Shown: positions 52,236-63,156, counted from the first letter of the stretch. The stretch: DNA of 64,000 nt from Aradus depressus (GCA_963662175.1 OY759223.1:5303549-5367548); one strand, 5' to 3'. Notes: generated by a model from the sequence alone, not told the origin. Made by a program: numbers and translations.

Positions 52236-52237
<2 letters not shown>
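50791..52237. repeat. C-rich minisatellite array 2
   Basis: Begins with the same rare variant ('ctaatgccaccccatg') as array 1, showing that stub plus array were duplicated together. Confidence 0.95.
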
Positions 52238-52266
<29 letters not shown>

Positions 52267-54432
52267 GGGTTGCCGACCTCCGGTGGAGGCCACGACACCA
52301 TCGCCGAATCGTCGGGGAAAAAGGGAGGCCTATCAAATTTATTTACAAAATTTAAATACTAAAGTACATTATTTAAAATGCAGAACTTATGATGCTGTGG
52401 TAGGCTAGGAGCGACCGCTGCCGACCATCTGCGACGATCAGCGGTCACTCCCAGCCCACCTTAATTTTCTTGGCGGCCCGAGAGAGCTCGGGATAAATGT
52501 AGGACGATCGCTAATTGTGGTTCATTACGGTGCCGGGGACGACTGCAGGCCTCCCCGGCGCAGGGTCAAAATGCTTGCTTCTTTCTCCGCCAGGAGGCGA
52601 CAAATCGGCTGAACATTGGGTAGCCGGTTTCCGTCATCAGCTGCCGCAGGTCGAGTCCCAGATACGATCCTGTCCCGCGTATCAACTCCACCCTAGGCCC
52701 GTCGTACAGCGGACATTCGAGGACCACGTGCTCCGCAGTCTCGACCCCGCCGCACGAGCAGTTCGGGTTGTTCTTCCTCTTAAAGAAGAACAGCTTGGAG
52801 TTGAAATCTCCGTGACCTGATAGTATCTGGGACACCCAGTGGTCAGGCAGTATCCAAGTAGAGTCCAGACGTACCCGGATTTCCGGTAAATATGCGTAGG
52901 TCGTTCGGCCATCCGATGATCGTGACCACCGCTGTTGCCATTTCTCCACTATCCATTCCTGGACTATGTCCCTGCAACGCTCCGGTCTGGACTGTCCGCG
53001 CATCTCTTCCTCCAGGGCTAGACGTAAAGGCTCATCTATATCTGCTCCTAAGGGCAAGTTGCGTCTACAATAGTACGAGGCGACAGCCCCGTCCAAGACT
53101 AAGTCTATTGGCGGAGCTCCTGCCAGCACCTGTAGCGCAGCCGTAGAGACAGTACGATAGGCCTTTGTAACCCTTAAAAGGGCTGCTCTCTGGGCTTGCA
53201 CAAGGATAACGCGTCGCCGCTTCGTGGGACGATGCCACCACCCAGCAGCGGCGTACCTTGCTACAGCCTCGAATACTCCAGTGTAGATGATTCTACACGC
53301 AGAATAGCCGAGGCCCCACGTCGCGCGGGCTAGGCAGCTCAAAGCGTTGAAAGTGGCGGTAGTCCTTTCTTTAATGGCAACAACGTGGGGCGTCACGTTG
53401 AGGCCCGGCCCGATCCGCACTCCGAGATAAGTGACCGTTGCCGGGCTCTCAATGCGGCGTCCGTGGATTTTGATTACCAGGGGGTGTCGGGCGTCGGTTC
53501 TCCCTCTCATCAGCAAAGCCGAGGTCTTGCTAGGAGAGAGAGCCAGTTTGTTGGCGCAGCACCAGTTGTCTATATCGTCAATGGCGGCTTGGGCGCGAAG
53601 GGTTAGAGCAGCTCGACTATCAGCGTGCACCGTAACAACGAGGTCGTCGACGTAGGCGATTGACTTATATCCACGGCCCTCGAGATCACGGAGCAGTCCG
53701 TCAAAGAGTATGGCCCAAAGTATCGGTCCGAGGACCGAGCCCTGAGGACAGCCTCTAGTGACGTCCACTGTAGTGCTAGCGTATAGCTGACTCATGGTCG
53801 CAGATCGATCGCTGAGGAAGCTGGATATCAACCCAAACACATTCCCAGGCAGTCCCACAGCCCGCAGTCGCGTGAGGATGGCAGGCCACCAGGCGCAGTC
53901 GAAGGCCGAGGCGATGTCAAAGAAGACACACAGGGCATATTTCCCACGGTCATTCTCCACATCCGCCCTCAGCATCATCAACGCATCTTCGGCGGATCTG
54001 CCCCTCAAGCCACCGAACTGCCTGCGGGATACAAAAGCATGTACCTGGGCCCGAATTCCATTGAAGATAAGAGTCTCCAATACTTTACCGAATACGGGGA
54101 GCAGGCTGATTGGTCTGTGGCTACCTGCCAGGGAAAGGTCCCTATCACCAGGCTTAACAAACGTACACACGAGTGCTCGTTTCCAAGTCCTAGGGAAGTG
54201 GCCCCTCCTAAGGCAGGAGTTATAAAGTAGTAAGAGATCCGACTTGATGGCCGGGAAGGCTTTCTTGATTATAGCGGCGTCTATGAGATCGCTCCCAGGG
54301 GCGCCGCCACTCTTCTGCCTCCCAACCGCCAAGCTCAGGTCAATCTCGTCCCAATCAGGTGCGTTCCCCGTATCCGGCCAAGTACGGGCAGCGTTCCTGA
54401 TGTCTCGTTGGCTGGGTGAATCCTCCGCCGGG
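52238..54432 (-). pseudogene. R1-clade LINE ORF2 (RT to C-terminus) and 3' UTR
   Basis: Poly(A) (T run 52238-52266), 3' UTR to 52565, then ORF2 codons upstream to the minisatellite at ~54433. RT: TFVKPGDRD, SHRPISLLPVFGKVLE, FFDIASAFDCAWW, GCPQGSVLGPILW, and the YVDD box (53643-53654). The C-terminal finger is CSCGGVETAEHVVLEC, and no RNase H follows, as in R1/TRAS/SART-type LINEs. About 620 real codons. The apparent N-terminal extension (Gly/Trp/Val repeats) is translated minisatellite. The endonuclease half is missing, so it is non-functional, though the RT frame has no stop. Confidence 0.9.
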
Positions 54433-57400
54433 CCCCTAATCCCACCCCATGTTCCCACCTCCTTTTCCCACCCCCTGTCCCCACGCCCACCCCCTGTCCC
54501 CACGCCCACCCCCTGTACCCACCCCCACCCCCTAATCCCACCCCATGTTTCCACCCATGTTCCCACCCCCTGTACCCACCCCCACCCCCTAATCCCACCC
54601 CATGTTCCCACCCACTGTCCCCACCCCAACCCCCTGTTCCCACCCCCTGTCCCCACGCCTACCTCATGTACCCACCCCCTGTACCCACCCCACCCCCTAA
54701 TCCCACCCCCTGTCCCCACCCCACCCCCTTTTCCCACCCCCTGTCCACATCCCACCCCCTTTTCCCACCCCCTGTTCCCGCACCCTGTACCTACCCCCAC
54801 CCCCTAATCCCACCCCATGTTCCCACCCACTGTCCCCACCCCCTTTTCACACCCCCTGTACCCACCCCCACCCCCTAATCCCACCCCATGTACCCACCCC
54901 CTGTACCCACCCCACCCCCTAATCCCACCCCCTGTCCCCACCCCACCCCCTTTTCCCACCCCCTGTCCCCACCCCACCCCCTTTTCCCACCCCCTGTTCC
55001 CGCCCCCTGTACCTACCCCCACCCCCTAATCCCACCCCATGTTCCCACCCACTGTCCCCACCCCCTTTTCACACCCCCTGTACCCACCCCCACCCCCTAA
55101 TCCCACCCCATGTTCCCACCCACTGTCCCCACCCCCTTTTCACAACCTCTGTTCCCACCCCTTGTACCCACCCCCTGTACCCACCCCCACCCCCTAATCC
55201 CACCCCATGTTCCCACCCACTGTCCCCACCCCCTTTTCACACCCCCTGTTCCCACCCCTTGTACCCACCCCCTGTCCCCACCCCCTGTCCCCACGCCCAC
55301 CTCATGTACCCACCCCCTGTACCCACCCCACCCCCTGTCCCCACCCCACCCCCTGTCCCCACCCCACCCCCTTTTCCCACACCCTGTTCCCACCCCCTGT
55401 ACCCACCCCCACCCCCTAATCACACCCCATGTTCCCACCCACTGTCTCCACCCCCTGTACCCACCCCCACCCCCTAATCCCACCCCATGTTCCCACCCCC
55501 TAATCCCACCCACTGTACCCACCCCCACCCCCTAATCCCACCCCATGTACCCACCCCCTGTACCCACCCCACCCCCTAATCCCACCCCCTGTCCCCACCC
55601 CACCCCCTTTTCCCACCCCCTGTCCCCACCCCACCCCCTTTTCCCACTCCCTGTTCCCGCCCCCTGTACCTACCCCCACCCCCTAATCCCACCCCATGTT
55701 CCCACCCACTGTCCCCACCCCCTTTTCACACCCCCTGTACCCACCCCCACCCCCTAATCCCACCCCATGTTCCCACCCACTGTCCCCACCCCCTTTTCAC
55801 AACCTCTGTTCCCACCCCTTGTACCCACCCCCTGTACCCACCCCCACCCCCTAATCCCACCCCATGTTCCCACCCACTGTCCCCACCCCCTTTTCACACC
55901 CCCTGTTCCCACCCCTTGTACCCACCCCCTGTCCCCACCCCCTGTCCCCACGCCCACCTCATGTACCCACCCCCTGTACCCACCCCACCCCCTGTCCCCA
56001 CCCCACCCCCTTTTCCCACACCCTGTTCACACCCCCTGTTCCCACCCCTTGTACCCACCCCCTGTCCCCACCCCACCCCCTGTCCCCACCCCACCCCCTT
56101 TTCCCACACCCTGTTCCCACCCCCTGTACCCACCCCCACCCCCTAATCACACCCCATGTTCCCACCCACTGTCTCCACCCCCTGTACCCACCCCCACCCC
56201 CTAATCCCACCCCATGTTCCCACCCCCTAATCCCACCCACTGTACCCACCCCCACCCCCTAATCCCACCCCATGTACCCACCCCCTGTACCCACCCCACC
56301 CCCTAATCCCACCCCCTGTCCCCACCCCACCCCCTTTTCCCACCCCCTGTCCCCACCCCACCCCCTTTTCCCACCCCCTGTTCCCGCCCCCTGTACCTAC
56401 CCCCACCCCCTAATCCCACCCCATGTTCCCACCCACTGTCCCCACCCCCTTTTCACACCCCCTGTACCCACCCCCACCCCCTAATCCCACCCCATGTTCC
56501 CACCCACTGTCCCCACCCCCTTTTCACAACCTCTGTTCCCACCCCTTGTACCCACCCCCTGTACCCACCCCCACCCCCTAATCCCACCCCATGTTCCCAC
56601 CCACTGTCCCCACCCCCTTTTCACACCCCCTGTTCCCACCCCTTGTACCCACCCCCTGTCCCCACCCCCTGTCCCCACGCCCACCCCCTGTACCCACCCC
56701 CTGTACCCACCCCACCCCCTAATCCCACCCCCTGTCCCCACCCCCTAATACCACCCCATGTTCCCACCCCCTGTCCCCACGCTCACCCCATGTACCCACC
56801 CCCACCCCATAATCCCACCCCATAATCCCACCCCATGTTCCCACCCACTGTCCCCACCCCCTTTTCACACCCCCTGTTCCCACCCCTTGTACCCACCCCA
56901 CCCCCTAATCCCACCCCCATGTACCCACCCCCTCTACCCACCCCCTGTACCCACGCCCACCCCATGTACCCACCCCCTGTACCCACCCCACCCCCTAATC
57001 CCACCCCCTGTCCCCACCCCCTAATACCACCCCATGTTCCCACTCCCTGTCCCCACGCTCACCCCATGTACCCACCCCCACCCCATAATCCCACCCCATA
57101 ATCCCACCCCAAGTTCCCACCCACTGTCCCCACCCCCTTTTCACACCCCCTGTTCCCACCCCTTGTACCCACCCCACCCACTTTTCACACCACCTGTTCC
57201 CACCCCCTATACCCACCCCCTGTCCCCACCCCCACCCCCTAATCCCACCCCCTGTCCCCACGCCCACCCCATGTACCCACCCCCTGTACCCACCCCACCC
57301 CCTAATCCCACCCCCTGTCCCCACGCCCACTCTCTGTACACACCCCCACCCCTTAATCACACCCTATGTACCCACCCCCTGTACCCACCCCCACCCCCTA

Positions 57401-60343
57401 ATCCCACCCCATGTTCCCACCCACTCTCGCCACCCACTTTTCACACCCCCTGTTCCCACCCCCTGTACCCACCCACTGTCCCCACCCCCTGTACCCACCC
57501 CCTGTACCCACCCCCTGTACCCACCCCCTGTACCCACCCCCTCTACCCACCCCCTGTACCCACCCCACCCCCTAATCCCACCCCCTGTCCCCACCCCCTA
57601 ATACCACCCCATGTTCCCACCCCCTGCCCCCACGCTCACCCCATGTACCCACCCCCACCCCATAATCCCACCCCATAATCCCACCCCATGTTCCCACCCA
57701 CTGTCCCCACCCCCTTTTCACACCCCCTGTTCCCACCCCTTGTACCCACCCCACCCCCTAATCCCACCCCCATGTACCCACCCCCTCTACCCACCCCCTG
57801 TACCCACGCCCACCCCATGTACCCACCCCCTGTACCCACCCCACCCCCTAATCCCACCCCCTGTCCCCACCCCCTAATACCACCCCATGTTCCCACTCCC
57901 TGTCCCCACGCTCACCCCATGTACCCACCCCCACCCCATAATCCCACCCCATAATCCCACCCCAAGTTCCCACCCACTGTCCCCACCCCCTTTTCACACC
58001 CCCTGTTCCCACCCCTTGTACCCACCCCCACCCACTTTTCACACCCCCTGTTCCCACCCCCTGTACCCACCCCCTGTCCCCACGCCCACCCCATGTACCC
58101 ACCCCCTGTACCCATCCCCACCCCCTAATCCCACCCCCTGTCCCCACACCCTAATACCACCCCCTGTCCCCACGCCCACCTCATGTACCCCACCCCCTAA
58201 TCCCACCCCCTGTCCCCACCCCTACCCTCTAATCCCACCCCCTCTTCCCACCCCCTGTCCCCACGCCCACCCCCTGTACCCACCCCCACCCCCTAATCCC
58301 ACCCCATGTTCCCACCCACTGTACCCACCCCTTGTATCCACCCCCACCCACTTTTCACACCCCCTGTTCCCACCCCCTGTACCCACCCCCTGTTCCCACC
58401 CCCTGTACCCACCCCCTGTTCCCACCCCCTGTACCCACCCCCTGTCCCCACGCCCACCTCATGTACCCCACCCCCTAATCCCACCCCCTGTACCCACCCC
58501 ACCCCCTTTTCCCACCCCCTGTGCCCACCCCCACCCCCTAATCCCACCCCATGTCCCCACCCCAACCCCCTGTTCCCACCCCCTGTACCCACCCCACCCC
58601 CTAATCCCACCCCCTGTACCCACCTCACCCCCTTTTCCCACCCCCTGTACCCACCCCCACCCCCTAATCCCACCCCATGTTCCCACCCCCTAATCCCACC
58701 CACTGTCCCCACCCCCTGTCCCCACGCCCACCTCATGTACCCCACCCCCTAATCCCACCCCCTGTCCCCACCCACCCCCTAATCCCACCGCATGTTCCCA
58801 CCCACTGTCCCCACGCCCACCTCATGTACCCACCCCCTGTACCCACCCCACCCCCTAATCCCACCCCCTGTCCCCACGCCCACCCTCTGTACCCACCCCA
58901 TGTTCCCACCCCCTAATCCCACCCACTGTCCCCACCCCAACCCCCTGTTCCCACCCCCTGTCCCCACGCCCACCCCATGTACCCACCCCCTGTCCCCACG
59001 CCCACCCCATGTACCCACCCCACCCCCTGTCCCCACGCCCACCATCTGTACCCACCCCCACCCCCTAATCCCACCCCATGTTCCCACCCACTGTCCCCAC
59101 CCCAACCCCCTGTTCCCACCCCCTGTACCCACCCCACCCCCTAATCCCACCCCCTGTCCCCACCCCACCCCCTTTTCCCACCCCCTGTAACCACCCCACC
59201 CCCTAATCCCACCCCATGTTCCCACCCACTGTCCCCACCCCCTTTTCCCACCCTCTGTACCCACCCCCACCCCCTGTACCCACCCCACCCCCTAATCCCA
59301 CCCCCTGTACCCACCCCCACCCCCTAATCCCACCCCATGTTCCCACCCACTGTCCCCACCCACTTTTCACACCCCCTGTTCCCACCCCCTGTACCCACCC
59401 CCTGTCCCCACGCCCACCCCATGTACCCACCCCCTGTACCCACCCCCTAATACCACCCCATGTTCCCACCCCCTGTCCCAACGCTCACCCCATGTACCCA
59501 CCCCTGTCCCCACCCCCTAATCCCACCCCCACCCCCTAATCCCACCCCATGTTCCCACCCACTGTCCCCACCCCAACCCCCTGTCCCCACGCCCACCCCA
59601 TGTACCCACCCCCTGTACCCACCCCACCCACTTTTCACATCCCCTGTTCCCACCCCCTGTACCCACCCCCTGTACCCACCCCACCCCCTAATCTCACCCC
59701 CTGTCCCCACGCCCACCCCATGTACCCACCCCCTGTACCCACCCCACCCCCTAATCCCACCCCCTGTCCCCACCCCCTAATCCCACCCCATGTTCCCACC
59801 TCCTTTTTCCACCCCCTGTCCCCACGCCCACCCTCTGTACCCACCCCCACCCCCTAATCCCACCCCATGTTCCCACCCACTGTACCCACCCCCTTTTCCC
59901 ACCCCATGTACCCACCCCCTGTACCCACCCCCACCCCCTAATCCCACCCCATGTTCCCACCCACTGTCGCCACCCACTTTTCACACCCCCTGTTCCCACC
60001 CCCTGTACCCACTCCCTGTCCCCACCCCCTGTACCCACCCACTGTCCCCACGCCCACCCCATGTACCCACCCCCTGTCCCCACCCCCACCCCCCTAATCC
60101 CACCCCCTGTCCCCACCCCCTAATACCACCCCATGTTCCCACCCCCAGTCCCCACGCTCACCCCATGTACCCACCCCCACCCCATAATCCCACCCCATGT
60201 TCCCACCCACTGTCCCCACCCCAACCCCCTTTTCCCACCCCCAGTCCCCACGCCCACCCCATGTACCCACCCCCTAATCCCACCCCCTGTCCCCACCCCC
60301 TAATCCCACCCCCTGTCCCCACCCCCTGTCCCCACGCCCACCC
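54433..60343. repeat. C-rich minisatellite array 3 (5.9 kb) with higher-order repeats
   Basis: Same unit types as arrays 1-2. Larger periods are visible: 'ttttcacaacctctgttccc' recurs at about 55137, 55794 and 56521 (spacing 657 and 727). The 'ccataatcccaccccataat' block recurs at about 56806/57658 and 57083/57936 (~853). The complementary strand carries dense GGG runs with G-quadruplex potential. Confidence 0.95.
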
Positions 60344-60940
60344 TAGGGTGATCCTTCCGGCGCTGATGAGAGCCCTCCTCGTCTCTGGGGTCACCTCGAC
60401 GACCCAATGAACCGTCGATCTGCCCTTGGGGCCCTTTTTATATATTGCTGTGGGGGGGGTGAGATCGGGATATTGGGCTCGAAACCTCCCGGAGAAGTCC
60501 TCCCCCGACCAGCCCGAAGGCACATCAAACACAACTAGGCGTGGGCTCCTTCTTTGGAGCGCCTCCGCCTTAAGGCCCGCCTCTTGGAGCTTTGGATTGT
60601 CCTTGAGTGCCCCGAGCTCGTCAGCGGAGGAAACCTCCAGGAGAATCCCCCCTCTCCGGGCGGGTTTGCTGGACCCAATATTTATCCCGAGCTCCCTCGG
60701 GTTCACCGTGTCCAGGGCGTCCTCCAGCTTCCGGGTCTCGCTCCCCTCCTTGAGTTCGACCATAGCCACGAAGACTTTCGGCTTCCTCTTCGCTTCCGTG
60801 GCCGTGGTCTCTGCTAGTTGCCGAAGGACGTCCTGCTTGCTTCTATGTTTCTCGGGGGCCACAGGGGCCGCCGCCGGGACCGGGGCTGTGGGCGCCCCAC
60901 TCCTCTTCCTCTTCTTCCGCCCCTTCCTCCCCACCACCAC
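60344..60940 (-). pseudogene. R1-like LINE ORF1 (Gag-like) N-terminal part
   Basis: From ATG 60938-60940 (MVVGRKGRKKRKRSG, nuclear-localisation-like). An Ala/Pro stretch is followed by KFVAMVELKEGSETRKLEDAL-type core and ILLEVSSADELGALKDNP, RLVVFDVPSGWSGEDF and STVHWVVEVTPETRRALI. These fit the RNA-binding ORF1 of R1-group LINEs. The coding sequence then runs into minisatellite in frame; the C-terminal CCHC knuckles expected in this group are absent. Its orientation and position upstream of the ORF2 fragment suggest one LINE whose middle has been replaced by the array. Confidence 0.75.
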
Positions 60941-61156
60941 CGACCACGTCCCAGCGATGCTAAGTATTCACTAGTTGTGGTTTCCGCCGTTGAAAGACGC
61001 ATACTACCCAGGGGTCCTAAAAACTTACTAGCGTTACTACAGTTGAAGGACTATAAGCCTTATTCCGTATGAATAATTGAAAATTATAACATCATGAATG
61101 TACTATCGAGGAACTGAATAGCCTTATAGGAGATATTAGTAGAAAAGTTAAAGTTC
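60941..61156. other. Probable LINE 5' region and Helitron 3' part
   Basis: Between ORF1 and the Helitron 3' hairpin. The boundary between LINE leader and Helitron is not resolved and no LINE target duplication was found. Confidence 0.35.
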
Positions 61157-61251
61157 CCCGGGCAACGCCGGGTATTACTGCTAGTAAATAAATAAAACAA
61201 ACTTACTTTTGAAATATTGTTTATTCCACTAAAGATATACATATATATATA

Positions 61252-61268
61252 ACTACCGGTTTCGGCCT
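61252..61268 (-). other. Hammerhead-like motif, left arm (part 1)
   Basis: Minus strand GAAAC (61260-61264) and ACCGGT-A (61255-61261). The CTGACGA half is displaced to 62281-62287 by the Harbinger-type insertion. A (TA)n stretch and AATAAA-like sequence (plus 'tttatt', 61221-61226) follow downstream on the minus strand. Confidence 0.4.
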
Positions 61269-61516
61269 TAAGGTGAATACAGACTATTCTGACGTGACGT
61301 GGGAACACGTGGTCCCACGTCATAATGCGTGTGATATGAAAATGTAACATAGGGTTTTGTATGCTTATGTTCATATTGTTCGGACGTGACGTGGGAACAC
61401 GTTGGATGATGCAGCCTGACGCAACACGTGTTATGACGCGTGGGAAGAATATCAAAAGTTCTAGATTTTCGTCAGATGTGGGAAGGCATCAGAAGAGAAA
61501 CATACCATTTCCAGTG

Positions 61517-61621
61517 ATGGAAGACATGTTAGTTGAGTTGGTTAGGTCAAATCCGGTGCTATACGACCCTACAGACGGAAAGAGGCTTGGGCCAAAATAT
61601 GAGAAAAACTCGGCATTCCAG
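61517..61621 (+). pseudogene. MADF-domain exon of the Harbinger-type element
   Basis: From ATG 61517: MEDMLVELVRSNPVLYDPTD then KYEKNSAFQ, the start of a MADF domain (LIxLVRxxPxLYDxxxxxYK). An upstream in-frame segment (61361-61516) is open, so the true start may be earlier. The exon ends at CAG/gttagt (61621/61622), a plausible splice donor. MADF or Myb-like partner proteins are known for this transposon group and help position the transposase on DNA. Later exons are gone. Confidence 0.6.
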
Positions 61622-61690
61622 GTTAGTGAAAACAGTTATTTTTTTTCATATATTTTATTAGTTTGTACAGTTTATATTAGTTCAATAGGC

Positions 61691-61854
61691 TGGCGGCGCG
61701 TAGCCAGGGGGGGTTTTGGGGTTTTAACCCGCATGTAGAAATTTAACATGGAAATGTAGAAATTTTAAAAATTTACTACAAAAAGCATGGGTCACTTGAT
61801 GACACCCCCCCCCCCCCCCCCCCCCCCGAAATGTTTTTTCTGTCTACGCCCCAG
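61691..61854. mobile_element. MITE nested in the Harbinger-type element
   Basis: The termini resemble each other inverted: 'ggcgcgtagccagggggg' on the left and, on the opposite strand from the right, 'ggggcgtagacag' with a C/G tract (61804-61827). The direct repeat ATAGGC (61685-61690, 61855-61860) flanks it, possibly part of an 8-bp hAT-type duplication (6 of 8 match). Confidence 0.55.
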
Positions 61855-61889
61855 ATAGGCGCATTTTAGAGCACTTATTACTGGACGTG

Positions 61890-62050
61890 TCACGGAGCAA
61901 CCCTACCCTTTCGAATGGAGTGCCATTGCCAAGGACAACTTGCTGAACCATGTTCAGAAACGAAGTACTTTTTGAACGTATCTCGGGTGGAGGCCGCTTG
62001 TCTCACGAAATTTCTACGAATGGGTTGGAGGTTGGCTACACCAATAACTA
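61890..62050 (-). pseudogene. PIF/Harbinger transposase C-terminus remnant
   Basis: Minus strand: ANLQPIRRNFVRQAAS, TRDTFKKYFVSEHGS and PWQWHSI, then a stop near 61890. The pattern (R-x)RD.F..YF....G...WQ is a common C-terminal end of animal HARBI1/PIF-type transposases. A poly-Lys interruption (plus-strand ttcttc repeats, 62070-62090) and loss of the DDE core show that it is dead. Confidence 0.55.
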
Positions 62051-62326
62051 GATGCAATACACAGGGCAGCCATTTCTTCTTCTTCTTCTTGCAGCATGTC
62101 AAAAACACGGAGTACACTCATGGTTGGAGGTTCAAAACAAACTTTTGGGAAATGCATGTTGTTTTATGTGCTATAGTCAGGCCAATGTGAACACCGCTTC
62201 ATGTCTGACGTGGTCCCACAGTGCCTGACGGGACGTGGGAACACGTCACGTCAGAGTAGTCTGTATTCACCTTTACACCATCGTCAGGTCTCAACTAAGT
62301 TAGTTTGCAGAGCAACTTAGTTCATA

Positions 62327-62368
62327 ACTAGACCTGACGATGGTGTAAGGCCGAAACCGGTAGTTTTA
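62327..62368 (+). ncRNA. Hammerhead-ribozyme-like motif, right arm
   Basis: Plus strand: AGAC, CTGACGA (62334-62340), T, a weak stem (GGT/GCC), GAAAC (62353-62357), CGGTA, GTTT. AGAC/GTTT can form stem I with one G-U, and ACCGGT is a self-complementary stem III with GTA as NUH triplet. An inverted copy lies immediately left (62281-62287 plus 61252-61268). The core is intact but stem II is short and its closing base unpaired. (TA)n follows. Confidence 0.4.
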
Positions 62369-62371
62369 TAT

Positions 62372-62380
62372 ATATATATA

Positions 62381-62420
<40 letters not shown>

Positions 62421-62431
62421 AATATATATAT
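62372..62431. repeat. (TA)n microsatellite
   Basis: Nearly uninterrupted TA dinucleotides downstream of the hammerhead-like motif. A shorter TA stretch lies at the mirror position (61242-61252). Confidence 0.9.
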
Positions 62432-62539
62432 TGAAAAGATACTGTCGACTCTATTAATCATTAAAAATAATTATCTTAATTTTAATCAAATTTAAAATAT
62501 TATATACACTATTTATTATATGGGATTTATTGGGATTTT

Positions 62540-62925
62540 TGAGATGAGCCCCCTGACCCCCCTTCTTTTTGGTCTATTCCGCCCTGTCCATATGGGGTTT
62601 TGAATTCACATATGAAATTTTATGTCTATAAGTTCATTCTACTGGCTGTTATTAGAGTGTTTATGTTATGCCTCCATTCTAATTCTTTCTTTCCGTTCTG
62701 TAGGTTTGTGTAAAAATCAATGGGTGTCATCGTTCGAGGGTCCTGGATTCACATTTAAATTTCGTGATGATACATCCGTTATCGGGAGTCACCATGTTCA
62801 CAGACAGACCGAACATTTTTTTTTTTCCTATTTTTAATTTAAATGTCGAAAAACATAAATATAGAAAATCATCGAATTTTTGACCGATTATATAACTTCG
62901 TTTATATCGATTTTTTTTATTGATA
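62540..62925 (+). repeat. CAGAC-repeat family copy
   Basis: 'tatgtctataagttcattct', 'gtaaaaatcaatgggtgtca', 'cgttcgagggtcctggattc', 'atcgggagtcaccatgttca', 'cagacagacc', 'aatttttgaccgattatata' + 'acttcg'. It ends in the polypyrimidine tract of the Beat exon acceptor. Confidence 0.75.
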
Positions 62926-62950
62926 CTAATTGTGTGTTTACCTGTTGCAG

Positions 62951-63156
62951 GTTCTCAATGCCTCCGCCTGACCGGAGTGACAGTGCCCCGGTACATATTG
63001 AAGGGTGAACTAGTTCTTCTGGAGTGTCACTATGAACTGGATGGAGACACACTCTACTCGGTCAAGTGGTACAAAGAGACCGAAGAGTTCTACCGATTCG
63101 TTCCTCGTTCATCCCCACCGCAGACTTCCTATCGAGTCGAAGGTATCAAAGTTGAT
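62951..63156 (+). CDS. Beaten-path (Beat) family exon, first Ig-like domain
   Basis: Acceptor 'tgtttacctgttgcag' before 62951 and donor gtaagt at 63157 bound a 206-base exon. Entry phase is 1 (two bases complete a Gly codon) and exit phase 0. It encodes LRLTGVTVPRYILKGELV, LLECHYELDGDTLYSVKWYK and EEFYRFVPRSSPP, then YRVEGIKVD. C-x-Y-x-L-(4)-LYSVKWYK..EFYRF is diagnostic for Beat proteins, which are secreted or membrane-attached Ig proteins that bind Sidestep-family receptors in axon guidance. Codon use and GC content are unlike the flanking repeats, indicating selection. Neighbouring exons are not in the window. Which Beat paralogue it is cannot be decided from one exon. Confidence 0.92.

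Larger units (their letters stand above)
48162..61184 (+). mobile_element. 13-kb Helitron-like shell with nested LINE/minisatellite
   Basis: 5' TCTATATTAATAAAGCTGAA (48162-48181) preceded by A. The 3' end has a hairpin CCCGG/CCGGG with loop GCAACG (about 61157-61172), then GCTAG (61180-61184) followed by T. These are Helitron rules: TC start, hairpin plus CTAG end, A/T target, no duplication. The TTTG/TATG microsatellite and 'ggacggatttttatgaaact' just inside are typical of insect Helitron-like repeats. No RepHel is encoded. Everything between 48729 and ~60960 is LINE and minisatellite DNA. The two ends could belong to different copies. Confidence 0.5.
61272..62272. mobile_element. PIF/Harbinger-type DNA transposon, deleted
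   Basis: 1001 bp with ~30-bp terminal inverted repeats (AGGTGAATACAGACTAYTCT and GACGTGACGT) and a TTA duplication (61269-61271, 62273-62275), which fits the 3-bp TWA rule of this superfamily. The plus strand carries a MADF exon and the minus strand a transposase-like C-terminus. PIF/Harbinger elements normally carry a transposase plus a separate DNA-binding protein. Most of both genes is deleted. A 164-bp MITE is nested at 61691-61854. Confidence 0.75.

Noticed and set aside
52566..54800. A 744-codon complete LINE ORF2
   Set aside because: Only about 620 codons are LINE; the N-terminal ~120 are minisatellite, and the endonuclease domain is absent.
49186..60343. Dozens of long open frames rich in Pro-Thr-His or Gly-Trp-Val
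   Set aside because: They are all translations of the short C-rich minisatellite, whose units contain few stop codons. They occur in overlapping frames on both strands and have no non-repeat sequence except where they run into LINE ORF1 or ORF2.
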